Positions 1 to 8,373 of a stretch of 47,507 nt of DNA are shown in pieces (within the stretch, counting starts at the first letter, position 1; the number at the start of each line of letters is the position of its first letter). Source of the stretch: Bacteroidota bacterium (lineage in GTDB: Bacteria > Bacteroidota > Bacteroidia > Chitinophagales > Chitinophagaceae); NCBI GenBank assembly GCA_963169635.1, contig CAUJDL010000069.1, positions 1 to 47,507 on the forward strand, in the 5' to 3' direction. Under the pieces are notes generated by a model. That model had not been told where the DNA came from. It ran no database searches and saw only the letters and a program-made list of their open reading frames with translations. Made by a program: the position numbers and the translations under genes.

Positions 1-388
<388 letters not shown>

Positions 389-411
389 ACACCAAAAATT
401 TCTTTTAAGCA

Positions 412-1256
412 GTTCTTATGAAACTTGCAGCTTCATAAGTTATTATTACATTGCTTATAGCAATTAAACAAATTATTCATTGCCAAAGGCAATAGATACA
501 CAACTTTCAAAACTAAAAGTTTTGAAAGAACGAATTATGTTCTTATGAAGCTTGCAGCTTCATAAGTTAGTATTGTATTGCTTGCAGCAATTAAATTAAT
601 TATTCATTGCCATAGGCAACAGATACACCTCTTTCAAAACTGAAAGTTTTGAAAAAACGAAATGTTCTTATGAAGCTTGCAGCTTCATAAGTTAGTATTG
701 TATTGCTTGTAGCAATTAATATAATTATAATATTGCCAAAGGCAACAGATACACCACTTTCAAAACTGAAAGTTTTGAAAGAACGACTTGTGTTCTTATG
801 AAACTTGTAGCTTCATAAGTTATTATTACATTGCTTATAGCAATTAAACAAATATTCATTGCCAAAAGCAAAGTTTTGAAAGAACGAATTATGTTCTTAT
901 GAAACTTACAGTTTCATAAGTTAGTATTGTATTGCTTTTAGCAATTAAGATAATTACAATATTGCCAAAGGCAATAGATGTACAACTTTCAAAACTAAAA
1001 GTTTTGAAAGAACAAATTATGTTCTTATGAAACTTGCAGTTTCATAAGTTAGTATTGTATTGCTTATAGCAATTAAACAAATATTCATTGCCAAAGGCAA
1101 CAGATGTATCTCCTTTCAAAACTGAAAGTTTTGAAAGAACGACTTGTGTTCTTATGAAACTTGCAGTTTCATAAGTTAGTATTATATTGCTTGTAGCAAT
1201 AACTCAAGTTTTGAAAGAACGAGAACGAAATGTTTATTTTTTACTGCTTGTAGCAA
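412..1256 (+). repeat. Tandem array of ~127-bp multi-palindrome units (7 units plus remnant)
   Basis: Units begin with GTTCTTATGAA at 412, 539, 664, 792, 893, 1021 and 1148, giving spacings of 127, 125, 128, 101, 128 and 127. Each full unit holds four hairpins in order. P1 has arms CTTATGAArCT/AGyTTCATAAG (11 bp; 415-439 in unit 1). P2 has ATTGCT/AGCAAT (6 bp). P3 has ATTGCC/GGCAAT (6 bp). P4 has CTTTCAAAACT/AGTTTTGAAAG (11 bp; 504-528 in unit 1). All four have 3-nt loops. A fifth, weaker dyad AAGAAC/GTTCTT spans the unit junction and shares bases with P4 and P1. Unit 4 lacks the left arm of P4. Unit 7 decays after P2, and a P2-like remnant sits near 1243-1256. Unit lengths are not multiples of three and stops are frequent, so the array is not coding. 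I do not recognise the family. Confidence 0.95.
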
Positions 1257-1283
1257 ATAAATGCAGTTCATTTGTTACTTTTG
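1244..1283 (+). promoter_or_regulatory. Candidate thrS promoter
   Basis: TACTTTTG at 1276-1283 matches the Bacteroidota -7 box TAnnTTTG and lies 33 bp before the thrS ATG. The nearest upstream TTG (1248-1250) is 25 bp away, slightly beyond the usual 17-23, and it belongs to the decayed P2 element of the repeat array. The -7 box is convincing; the -33 assignment is not. Confidence 0.45.
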
Positions 1284-1315
1284 CCATCTTACAAAAATTA
1301 AGTGTATTTTAAGTT

Positions 1316-3253
1316 ATGATTAATATTAGTTTTCCTGATGGGGCAGTTAGGCAATATGCAGTTGGTATATCTGCAATGGATATTGCAAAAAGTATTAGTG
1401 AAGGTCTTGCAAAAAAAGTAATTGTTGCTGGTGTAAATAACCAAATTTGGGATACCAACAGACCTATTACTGCTGATTGTTCATTAAAACTTTTTACTTG
1501 GAATGATGCTGAAGGAAAAAATACATTTTGGCATTCATCTGCACACCTTATGGCAGAAGCTATTGAAGCTAAATTTCCTGGTGTTAAATTTTGGGTAGGT
1601 CCACCATTAGATAATGGATTTTATTATGATATAGATTTAGGCGATAGAAAAATTACTGAAGACGACCTTACCGACTTAGAAAAGAAAATGAATGAATTGG
1701 CTAAACAAAATAATGTTTTTATAAGAGCAGAAAAAGCCAAAGATGAAGCTATTGCTTACTTTACAGAAAAAGGAGATGAGTATAAATTAGACCTTCTTCA
1801 AAATTTAGAAGATGGCAATATTACTTTTTATACGCAAGGCAATTTTACAGATTTATGTCGTGGTCCACATATACCTCATACAGGTTATATTAAAGCAATT
1901 AAACTTTTAAATATTGCAGGTGCATATTGGAAAGGCGATGAAAAAAATAAACAGCTTACACGTATTTATGGTATTACTTTTCCTACTCAAAAAGAGTTAG
2001 ATGAGTATTTACATATGTTAGAAGAAGCTAAAAAAAGAGACCATAGAAAATTAGGAAAAGAATTAAGCATTTATACCATGAATGATGAAGTTGGTCCTGG
2101 TTTAATTTTATGGTTGCCTAATGGTACAATAATTATAGAAGAGTTAGAAAAATTAGCAAAAGAAACAGAAGAAGCTGCAGGTTATAAAAGAGTTGTAACA
2201 CCACATTTAGCTAAAGAAAATTTGTACCTTACTAGTGGTCATTTACCTTATTATGCAGATAGTATGTTTGCTCCAATGGAAATGGATGGAGAAAAATATT
2301 ATTTAAGAGCAATGAACTGTCCACACCATCATAAAATATTTGATGCAGAACCTAAAAGCTATAGAGATATGCCTTATAGGATAGCAGAATATGGTACTTG
2401 CTACAGATACGAACAAAGTGGTGAGTTATTTGGATTAATGAGGGTTCGTTGTTTACACATGAATGATGCACATATTTATTGTACTAAAGAACAGTTTGCT
2501 CAAGAGTTTAAAGCTGTAAATGATATGTACCTTAAATATTTTAAAATTTTTGGTATAGATAAATATGTAATGCGTTTAAGCCTTCATGATCCAGAAAAAT
2601 TAGGACAGAAATATATTAATGAACCTGAATTATGGTTAGAAACTGAAGAATTAGTAAGAAATGTTTTAAAAGAATCTAACATACCATTTGTAGAAGTAAA
2701 AGGCGAAGGTGCATTTTATGGACCAAAAATAGATGTACAAATTTGGAGTGCAATTGGCAGAGAATTTACTTTAGCAACTAATCAGGTAGATTTTGCTCAA
2801 CCACGCAGATTTAAATTATCATATACCAATCAAAATAATGAGCCAGAAATTCCTTTAATTATTCATCGTGCACCTTTAGGTACACACGAAAGATTTATAG
2901 GCTTTTTATTAGAGCATTATGCAGGAAAATTTCCTACATGGTTAGCTCCTTTACAAGTTAAAATATTACCCATTAGCGATAAGTTTTTAACCTATGCTAA
3001 TGATGTAAAAAATACTTTAGTAAAAGCAGGTGTAAGAGTAGAAGTTGATGAACGTCAGGAAAAAATAGGCAAAAAAATACGTGAAGCCGAAATTTCTAAA
3101 GTGCCATATATGTTAATTATAGGCGAAAAAGAAATGACAGAAAATAAAATTTCTATTCGTCGTCATAGTAAAGGAGATGTAGGACAGTTGTCTGTTGATG
3201 AATTTGTGCTTAATATTGTAGCAGAAATAAGCAATCGTAAATCTGAAGAATAA
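1316..3253 (+). CDS. thrS: Threonyl-tRNA synthetase
   Basis: A cytoplasmic class II aminoacyl-tRNA synthetase charging tRNA-Thr; 645 residues, the normal full length. Residues 1-60 form a TGS domain. The editing domain shows H73-SSA-H77 and C181RGPH185, the four side chains expected at the mischarged-serine hydrolysis site. The catalytic core carries the zinc ligands C335 (in NCPHHHKIF), H386 and H517 (in IIHRAP), then class II motif 2 with GLMRVR. The C-terminal anticodon-binding domain starts near residue 545. The ATG at 1316 gives an N-terminus that aligns with the TGS start. infC follows after 57 bp without a terminator, so the two are probably co-transcribed, the common arrangement in bacteria. 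Confidence 0.98.
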   Translation: MINISFPDGAVRQYAVGISAMDIAKSISEGLAKKVIVAGVNNQIWDTNRPITADCSLKLFTWNDAEGKNTFWHSSAHLMAEAIEAKFPGVKFWVGPPLDNGFYYDIDLGDRKITEDDLTDLEKKMNELAKQNNVFIRAEKAKDEAIAYFTEKGDEYKLDLLQNLEDGNITFYTQGNFTDLCRGPHIPHTGYIKAIKLLNIAGAYWKGDEKNKQLTRIYGITFPTQKELDEYLHMLEEAKKRDHRKLGKELSIYTMNDEVGPGLILWLPNGTIIIEELEKLAKETEEAAGYKRVVTPHLAKENLYLTSGHLPYYADSMFAPMEMDGEKYYLRAMNCPHHHKIFDAEPKSYRDMPYRIAEYGTCYRYEQSGELFGLMRVRCLHMNDAHIYCTKEQFAQEFKAVNDMYLKYFKIFGIDKYVMRLSLHDPEKLGQKYINEPELWLETEELVRNVLKESNIPFVEVKGEGAFYGPKIDVQIWSAIGREFTLATNQVDFAQPRRFKLSYTNQNNEPEIPLIIHRAPLGTHERFIGFLLEHYAGKFPTWLAPLQVKILPISDKFLTYANDVKNTLVKAGVRVEVDERQEKIGKKIREAEISKVPYMLIIGEKEMTENKISIRRHSKGDVGQLSVDEFVLNIVAEISNRKSEE

Positions 3254-3310
3254 ACTTTTTTTAATAATTTTACTTAAAACCTAAATATTTTTTTAACCAA
3301 ATAAAACTTA

Positions 3311-3916
3311 ATGGCAGTACCATTTAAAGGCAATTCAGGAGCAAAGGGAAGGTTCAACCCTCGTTTTAACAGAAATCCAGAACCAGAACATCGTATTAAT
3401 GAAAGAATTCGTGTACCACAAGTTCGTTTAGTAGGCGATAATGTAACAGTTGGTGTATATACTACACAAGAAGCATTAAAAATTGCTTATGATTTAGAAT
3501 TAGATTTAGTAGAAATTTCTCCTCAAGCAGACCCTCCAGTATGTAAAGCAATAGACTATAAAAAATTTCTTTACGAAAAAAAGAAGAAAGAAAAAGAAAT
3601 GAAGGCTAATGCTAAACAAAGTGAGGTAAAAGAAGTCCGTTTTACCCCAGGTACAGACGATCATGATTTTGACTTTAAAGCTAAACATGCCGAAAACTTT
3701 TTAAAAGAAGGAAATAAAGTAAAAGCTTATGTACAATTTAAAGGACGTGCAATTATGTTTAAAGAACGTGGCGAATTAGTATTATTAAAATTTGCTGAAA
3801 GATTAGCAGAATTTGGACAGCCAGAAACATTACCTAAATTAGAAGGTAAAAGAATGTTTTTAATGCTTGCTCCTAAAAGTGCTAAAAAGAAAAAAGAAGA
3901 TAAAAAAGAATCTTAA
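3311..3916 (+). CDS. infC: Translation initiation factor IF-3
   Basis: IF-3 binds the 30S subunit, blocks premature 50S joining and checks start-codon pairing. The family core starts at about residue 28 (RINERIRVPQVRLVG) and covers both the N-domain (KIAYDLELDLVEIS, PPVCKAIDYKKFLYE) and the C-domain (KEVRFTPGTDDHDFDFK, VKAYVQFKGRAIM). Residues 1-27 form a basic extension, and the tail after about residue 188 is Lys-rich. The start is an ordinary ATG, unlike the rare AUU start of E. coli infC, so that self-recognition feedback is not evident here. The gene is followed by a strong terminator and then by der on the other strand. The usual downstream genes rpmI and rplT are absent. Confidence 0.97.
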   Translation: MAVPFKGNSGAKGRFNPRFNRNPEPEHRINERIRVPQVRLVGDNVTVGVYTTQEALKIAYDLELDLVEISPQADPPVCKAIDYKKFLYEKKKKEKEMKANAKQSEVKEVRFTPGTDDHDFDFKAKHAENFLKEGNKVKAYVQFKGRAIMFKERGELVLLKFAERLAEFGQPETLPKLEGKRMFLMLAPKSAKKKKEDKKES

Positions 3917-3939
3917 AAATATATTAATCATCAAAGGCA

Positions 3940-3975
3940 AAAGCATAAAGTATATTTCACTTTATGCTTTTTTTA
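3940..3975 (+). terminator. Rho-independent terminator after infC
   Basis: Perfect stem AGCATAAAGT (3942-3951) / ACTTTATGCT (3959-3968) with a 7-nt loop, followed directly by a run of T. It ends the thrS-infC transcript and separates it from the convergent der gene. Confidence 0.9.
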
Positions 3976-3996
3976 TTTTAATAAAAAAAATACCAC

Positions 3997-5310
3997 TTAT
4001 TTTTTTCTAAAAAATATTCTAATTGGTACGCCTTTAAAATTAAATTTAGCCCTTAACTGATTTTCTAAATAATTTTTATAAGGTGTTTTAATATCGTTGG
4101 GAAAGTTGGTAAAAAATGCAAATGAAGGTACATGTGTAGGTAACTGTGTTACAAATTTTATTTTTACAATATGCCCTCTTACTACAGGTGCTTTATAAGC
4201 TTCTACAGCTTTTAGCATTACATCGTTAAGTTTAGAAGTAGGTATTTTTTGATGTTTGCTTGCATACACGTCTAAAGCAATTTCTATTACTTTAAAAATT
4301 CTTGTTTTTTCTGTTGCAGAAATAAATAAAATAGGCACATCGGTAAATGGTGCAATTTTTTCTAATAATCTTTTTTCGTAATCTCTGGCAGTATTGGTTT
4401 CTTTTTCTATTAAATCCCATTTATTAATAAGCAGTACAATACCTTTTCCTTTTCTGGCAGCTAAACTAAATATTGATACATCTTGTGCTGTAATTCCTTT
4501 TTCTGCATCTAATACAAGTAAGCAAATATCTGCTTCGTCCATTGCTTTTATTGCACGAATAATTGAGTAAAATTCTAAGTCGTCTTTCTCTTTACTTTTC
4601 TTTCTTATACCTGCAGTATCAATTAAAACAAACTCTTTATTAAATAAGTTGTAATGAGTATGTATTGTATCTCTTGTAGTGCCTGCAATATTACTTACAA
4701 TGGTTCTCTCTTTGCCTATTAATGCATTTAGTAAAGAAGATTTTCCCACATTAGGCTGACCAATAATGGCAAATTTTGGTAGCTCATTTTCTCTTATTGT
4801 ATCTTCTGTAGCTTCTTTGGAAATTTTTTCTGTTATTGTATCTAAAATTTCTCCTGTACCTGTACCATTAATGCTACTTACAGCATAAATAGTATCAAAA
4901 CCTAAACTATAAAATTCTGTAGCTGCTAATTCTCTTTCATGATTATCTACTTTATTCACTACTAAATAAACAGGCTTTTTAGAGCGTCTTAAAATGTTAG
5001 CCATAGCATCGTCTAAATCTGTAATTCCTGTAGTTACATCTACCATAAAAACAATAGCATCTGCTTCGTCAATAGCAATTTTTACTTGTTTTCTTATTTC
5101 TTTTTCAAAAATATCTTCACTATTAGGTACAAATCCACCAGTATCAATAACATTAAAAGTTTTTCCATTCCATTCGCTGATACCATATTGTCTGTCTCTG
5201 GTAACACCACTAATATTATCAACAATAGCTTTTCTTTGTTCTAATAATCTATTAAAAAAAGTGCTTTTGCCTACATTAGGTCTTCCTACAATAGCTACTG
5301 TATAACTCAT
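3997..5310 (-). CDS. der: Ribosome biogenesis GTPase Der (EngA)
   Basis: A double-Era-like GTPase that acts in maturation of the 50S ribosomal subunit; 437 residues, normal length. The first G domain has the P-loop GRPNVGKS (9-16), switch GVTRDR (35-40), DTGG and NKVD (119-122). The second has GQPNVGKS (184-191), a TTRDT switch, DTAG and NKWD. A KH-like RNA-binding domain closes the protein. The start codon is an ATG at 5310. A TACATTTG box (5354-5361, minus strand) lies 44 bp upstream. The gene stands alone between two terminators. Confidence 0.97.
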   Translation of the reverse strand: MSYTVAIVGRPNVGKSTFFNRLLEQRKAIVDNISGVTRDRQYGISEWNGKTFNVIDTGGFVPNSEDIFEKEIRKQVKIAIDEADAIVFMVDVTTGITDLDDAMANILRRSKKPVYLVVNKVDNHERELAATEFYSLGFDTIYAVSSINGTGTGEILDTITEKISKEATEDTIRENELPKFAIIGQPNVGKSSLLNALIGKERTIVSNIAGTTRDTIHTHYNLFNKEFVLIDTAGIRKKSKEKDDLEFYSIIRAIKAMDEADICLLVLDAEKGITAQDVSIFSLAARKGKGIVLLINKWDLIEKETNTARDYEKRLLEKIAPFTDVPILFISATEKTRIFKVIEIALDVYASKHQKIPTSKLNDVMLKAVEAYKAPVVRGHIVKIKFVTQLPTHVPSFAFFTNFPNDIKTPYKNYLENQLRAKFNFKGVPIRIFFRKK

Positions 5311-5353
5311 AAAAAAATGCTGTATTTAACCTTCAAATAATTTTTTGAAAGTT

Positions 5354-5361
5354 CAAATGTA
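5354..5361 (-). promoter_or_regulatory. Possible -7 box of der
   Basis: TACATTTG read on the minus strand fits TAnnTTTG and lies 44 bp upstream of the der ATG, downstream of the terminator of the respiratory operon. No TTG was found at the expected distance, so only half of the promoter is supported. Confidence 0.35.
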
Positions 5362-5415
5362 TTAATAAGTAATTGATAGTAGTAAGAAAATTAACAACTA
5401 TTCAATTTATCAATA

Positions 5416-5444
5416 AAAAACCATCGCTTTAAACGATGGTTTTT
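5416..5444 (-). terminator. Terminator of the act-cta respiratory operon
   Basis: Stem AAAAACCATCG (5416-5426) / CGATGGTTTTT (5434-5444) with a 7-nt loop. It is T-flanked on both strands. On the minus strand it lies 28 bp beyond the last oxidase gene, and no plus-strand gene ends nearby. Confidence 0.9.
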
Positions 5445-5471
5445 GTCAGTAATTTTATAAAGAAAAATATT

Positions 5472-5915
5472 TTAATGAGTAGCAGCAGGTGCAGCTTCTG
5501 TAGTAGGTGCTGCATTATGCTGATGTTCTGCTTTTGTAGCTTTTACTTTAGTTTGTTCTTGATAATGACGATCGTAATTATTTTTTAAATTATTATAAGA
5601 TTTACCATCATATAAAAATGCTATAATAAACCAAATAAATAATGTAAGAGGCACAATAATCGTCATAATCATATTTTTTATTTCATGCTTTAAGTGCATA
5701 AAATAAGCAACAATATAAAAGCTTTTAGCTAACATTAAAATAATGATAGTACCTTTTAATGCCAATTTAAAAGAGTGATTCATTTCTGGTTTTAAATACA
5801 TCCAAAATCCTAACATAAGTTCTATAACAGTAAGAACAGAAAGGATAAGGGTTACTTTCCAAATTTCTTTTTTAATTGCTGCATAATCGCCATGCGATTG
5901 TGTAGTATATTCCAT
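5472..5915 (-). CDS. Cytochrome c oxidase subunit IV-type small membrane subunit
   Basis: A 147-residue membrane protein with three predicted helices (about 20-41, 51-73 and 83-104). The HLKHE segment after helix 2 is typical of bacterial caa3/subunit IV-like oxidase proteins. A charged, Ala/Thr/His-rich tail follows from residue 110. It is the last gene of the oxidase cluster, 33 bp after a subunit III gene, which supports an accessory role in assembly or stability of the haem-copper oxidase. Sequence conservation in this family is low, so the assignment rests on topology, the HLKHE segment and position. Genes for SCO or CtaG copper chaperones do not follow. Confidence 0.85.
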   Translation of the reverse strand: MEYTTQSHGDYAAIKKEIWKVTLILSVLTVIELMLGFWMYLKPEMNHSFKLALKGTIIILMLAKSFYIVAYFMHLKHEIKNMIMTIIVPLTLFIWFIIAFLYDGKSYNNLKNNYDRHYQEQTKVKATKAEHQHNAAPTTEAAPAATH

Positions 5916-5948
5916 TTTTGCTACTTTAATATTTATGAAAATAATTTT

Positions 5949-6626
5949 TTAAATAAGATAAAAACAAGTGAATACAAATACCCAAACTAAATCTACAAAG
6001 TGCCAGTACAAACCAGCTTTTTCTATCATTAAATAATGACCTCTTTTTTCAAATGTATTATTCAATGCCATAATAAGCATAATTATATTGATGATAACAC
6101 CTGTAAATACGTGAAAACCGTGAAAGCCTGTAATGGTAAAGAAAAAGTTAGTGAAGTTTACAGTACCTTGAGTACCATCTGCATTTAAAAATGGATTGCT
6201 ACCCCACCATGCACCTTCATGAAATAGGTGAGTCCACTCCCAAGCTTGACAACCTAAGAAAGCAAAACCACCAATAATAGTATAAATTAAATTTTTAATT
6301 ACACCTTGTTTATTATTATGATGGCCAGCTTGTACAGCTAATACCATTGTAACAGAACTTAGGATAAGTATAAAAGTCATAATACTTACAAACACTAATG
6401 GTGCATGCATACCTTCTGGTGCAAAAGGAAATGTATTAAAAACTTCATTAGGATCAGGCCATGAGTTTGCAGAAAAACGAGCAGTACCATAAGCAATAAG
6501 AAATGCACCAAAAGTAAAGCTATCGCTCATTAAAAAATACCACATCATTAATTTTCCATACTCTACATTAAAAGGGCTTTTACCACCACCCCACCATTTT
6601 GTTTGTGCTGAAATTGCAGTTGACAT
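5949..6626 (-). CDS. ctaE: Cytochrome c oxidase subunit III
   Basis: A core subunit of the haem-copper oxidase in the inner membrane; 225 residues with about five to six predicted helices. Diagnostic segments are WYFLMSDSFTFGAF near the N-terminus, TGFHGFHVFTGVIINI in the middle and GLYWHFVDLVWVFVF at the C-terminus. This copy is closer to canonical CtaE than the paralogue upstream. Subunit III supports long-term proton uptake and stabilises subunit I. The ATG at 6626 is well placed. It is separated from the upstream paralogue by 93 bp of almost pure A/T containing an AT-only dyad (6667-6689). Confidence 0.95.
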   Translation of the reverse strand: MSTAISAQTKWWGGGKSPFNVEYGKLMMWYFLMSDSFTFGAFLIAYGTARFSANSWPDPNEVFNTFPFAPEGMHAPLVFVSIMTFILILSSVTMVLAVQAGHHNNKQGVIKNLIYTIIGGFAFLGCQAWEWTHLFHEGAWWGSNPFLNADGTQGTVNFTNFFFTITGFHGFHVFTGVIINIIMLIMALNNTFEKRGHYLMIEKAGLYWHFVDLVWVFVFTCFYLI

Positions 6627-6719
6627 ATTTTGGTTCTATTTGAATTACAAAAATATTAGCTAATGTATAAAAAATATAATATTTTTTATTGTTTTTTTTA
6701 TTTGTTTAAAATTAAATTT

Positions 6720-7313
6720 TTAAGAACGTACCCATATTAAAAATATTAATAAGTAAATCCATAAAATATCTACAAAATGCCAATAAGTAGCCATTATTTC
6801 TAAAGGCACACTATTGTATGTTTTTATTTTTTGCGAAAATGATTTAAAAAACATAATAATTAATACAATAACACCTCCTAGTAAATGTAAAGCATGTAAG
6901 CCAATAATTACTAATAAAAAAGAAGCTGCTGCATTACTATTATGTCCAATAAGTGCAATACCTTGATTTTCTATTTTTACAAAACCCATGATTTGTAAAA
7001 GTGTAAATGCAATACCTAAAAAAGTAGTAAGTGTAATAAATAATTTATACTTCTGTCTTTCTCTTGCTTTAAAAGATTTTATGGCTAGATGCATTGTAAC
7101 ACTACTCAATAAAATTGCTATAGTGCTAAACCAAATATAATTAGGTAATGAGAATTCTAAAAAATTATCCTGATTTCTTTTTACAATATAAGCACTGGTA
7201 AGCCCTGCAAACATCATACAAATACTTGCAATAGCTACCCACATAGTAAATTTATGAGGGTGTATGCGTTGATGATTATTTTGTGTTGTTGAACTAATTT
7301 CCATACTTATCAT
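6720..7313 (-). CDS. Cytochrome c oxidase subunit III-like paralogue
   Basis: A second subunit III-family protein (197 residues from the ATG at 7313; GTG at 7328 and ATG at 7304 are alternative starts). Five predicted helices; GLHALHLLGGVIVLI and TYWHFVDILWIYLLIFL match the family's ALH-GG and YWHFVD-W signatures. Paired subunit III genes next to ctaB are common in Bacteroidota oxidase clusters. The two copies here are clearly diverged, so this one may serve a structural role in the supercomplex. That role is inference; family membership is seen in the sequence. Confidence 0.9.
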   Translation of the reverse strand: MISMEISSTTQNNHQRIHPHKFTMWVAIASICMMFAGLTSAYIVKRNQDNFLEFSLPNYIWFSTIAILLSSVTMHLAIKSFKARERQKYKLFITLTTFLGIAFTLLQIMGFVKIENQGIALIGHNSNAAASFLLVIIGLHALHLLGGVIVLIIMFFKSFSQKIKTYNSVPLEIMATYWHFVDILWIYLLIFLIWVRS

Positions 7314-7354
7314 ATTTTCTATACTCACAAAAATTAAATTTATAAAAACATTTA

Positions 7355-8248
7355 TTATAATTTATCTGCCAATAAAGCCAAATATACAATTGGTAAATAA
7401 ATATAACTACTAAACATTACTCTTCTTGCAGCTTTTACATCCATATCATTATATAATCTTACACTTTGTATTACCATAGCAATATTACAAGCAGTAACAA
7501 TATAAACAGATGTGATACCTGTTAAATCAAAAAAGTAAGGTAAAAAACCAATAGGTATCATTAATACACTATACATAATGGTTTGTAATGCTGTATATTT
7601 TGTTGGGCCTTTATCGCTAGGTAATAATTTAAACCCTGCTTTAGAATAATCTGAATGAGCTACCCAAGCAATAGCCCAAAAATGTGGAAATTGCCAAATG
7701 AATTGAATAGCAAATAAAATCCAACCACCAGCACTAAAATCATCTTGACCAGCAACCCAACCTATTAAACAAGGTAAAGCACCAGGGAAAGCACCTACTA
7801 AAACTGCAATTGAGTTTTTTGTTTTTAAAGGTGTATAAATAAAAGCATAAAGAAATAAACTAAATGCAGATACAAGAGCAGATGATAAATTAAAAAAATA
7901 TCCCATCATCAATACACCAATAATACCAGTAATTACAGCAAAAGTATAAGCTTCATTTTGGCTCATTCTGCCAGATGCTACAGGTCTGTTTGCAGTACGT
8001 TTCATTACTGCATCTGTATATTTTTCTACTGCTTGATTTATTGCATTAGCACTGCCAGTAATAAACATACCTGCTACAAATAAAATTGTAATCATTTTCC
8101 AATTATAACTTACAATATTTGGAGCAAGTAAATAACAAATAACACAAGTAAAAACAACAGTAAAACTTAGTGTAAACTTTGATAATTGTTTATAGTCATT
8201 AATTTTAGCAACTAACCCTGTATGTAATATTTGAGACTTTGCAGTCAT
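7355..8248 (-). CDS. ctaB: Protohaem IX farnesyltransferase (haem O synthase)
   Basis: A UbiA-superfamily integral membrane prenyltransferase that adds a farnesyl group to haem B to give haem O, the precursor of the haem A used by subunit I. It has 297 residues and about eight predicted helices. The substrate-binding motif is present as NQAVEKYTDAVMKRTANRP, with Glu in place of the first Asp of the usual acidic motif. A second motif region, AHSDYSKAGFKLLP, lies at residues ~195-210. The gene follows ctaD after 125 bp that include a hairpin, and runs into the subunit III paralogue with 41 bp between. Confidence 0.95.
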   Translation of the reverse strand: MTAKSQILHTGLVAKINDYKQLSKFTLSFTVVFTCVICYLLAPNIVSYNWKMITILFVAGMFITGSANAINQAVEKYTDAVMKRTANRPVASGRMSQNEAYTFAVITGIIGVLMMGYFFNLSSALVSAFSLFLYAFIYTPLKTKNSIAVLVGAFPGALPCLIGWVAGQDDFSAGGWILFAIQFIWQFPHFWAIAWVAHSDYSKAGFKLLPSDKGPTKYTALQTIMYSVLMIPIGFLPYFFDLTGITSVYIVTACNIAMVIQSVRLYNDMDVKAARRVMFSSYIYLPIVYLALLADKL

Positions 8249-8285
8249 TCTTAGTTTAATAATTTAACTAATTTACTTTTTTTAA

Positions 8286-8315
8286 GAAAATACCCCGAAA
8301 ATTCAGGGTATTTTC
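8286..8315 (-). terminator. Stem-loop between ctaD and ctaB (terminator or attenuator)
   Basis: Perfect 10-bp stem GAAAATACCC (8286-8295) / GGGTATTTTC (8306-8315) with a 10-nt loop. On the minus strand it is followed by TTAAAAAAAG, a poor T-tract, so partial termination or 3'-end protection of the ctaD message is as likely as full termination. Confidence 0.6.
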
Positions 8316-8373
8316 TTTGATGAATATGTTTAGATTAAAGGTGAGTTACTATATAATAGACAAACCTTTACTT

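Noticed and set aside
412..1256. CRISPR array
   Set aside because: The whole ~127-bp unit is conserved, with no unique spacers of constant length, and no cas genes are present.
412..1256. Repeat-rich protein gene
   Set aside because: Unit lengths of 125, 127, 128 and 101 bp break any frame, and stops occur in all frames.
6656..6663. TTAGCTAA as a regulatory word (also 27429, 27452 and 29900)
   Set aside because: The word also arises often in coding DNA from Leu-Ala-Lys codons in this AT-rich genome, and spacing between intergenic copies is not constant.
6667..6689. AT-only dyad between the two subunit III genes as a terminator
   Set aside because: It has no G or C in the stem and such dyads are expected by chance in this composition.
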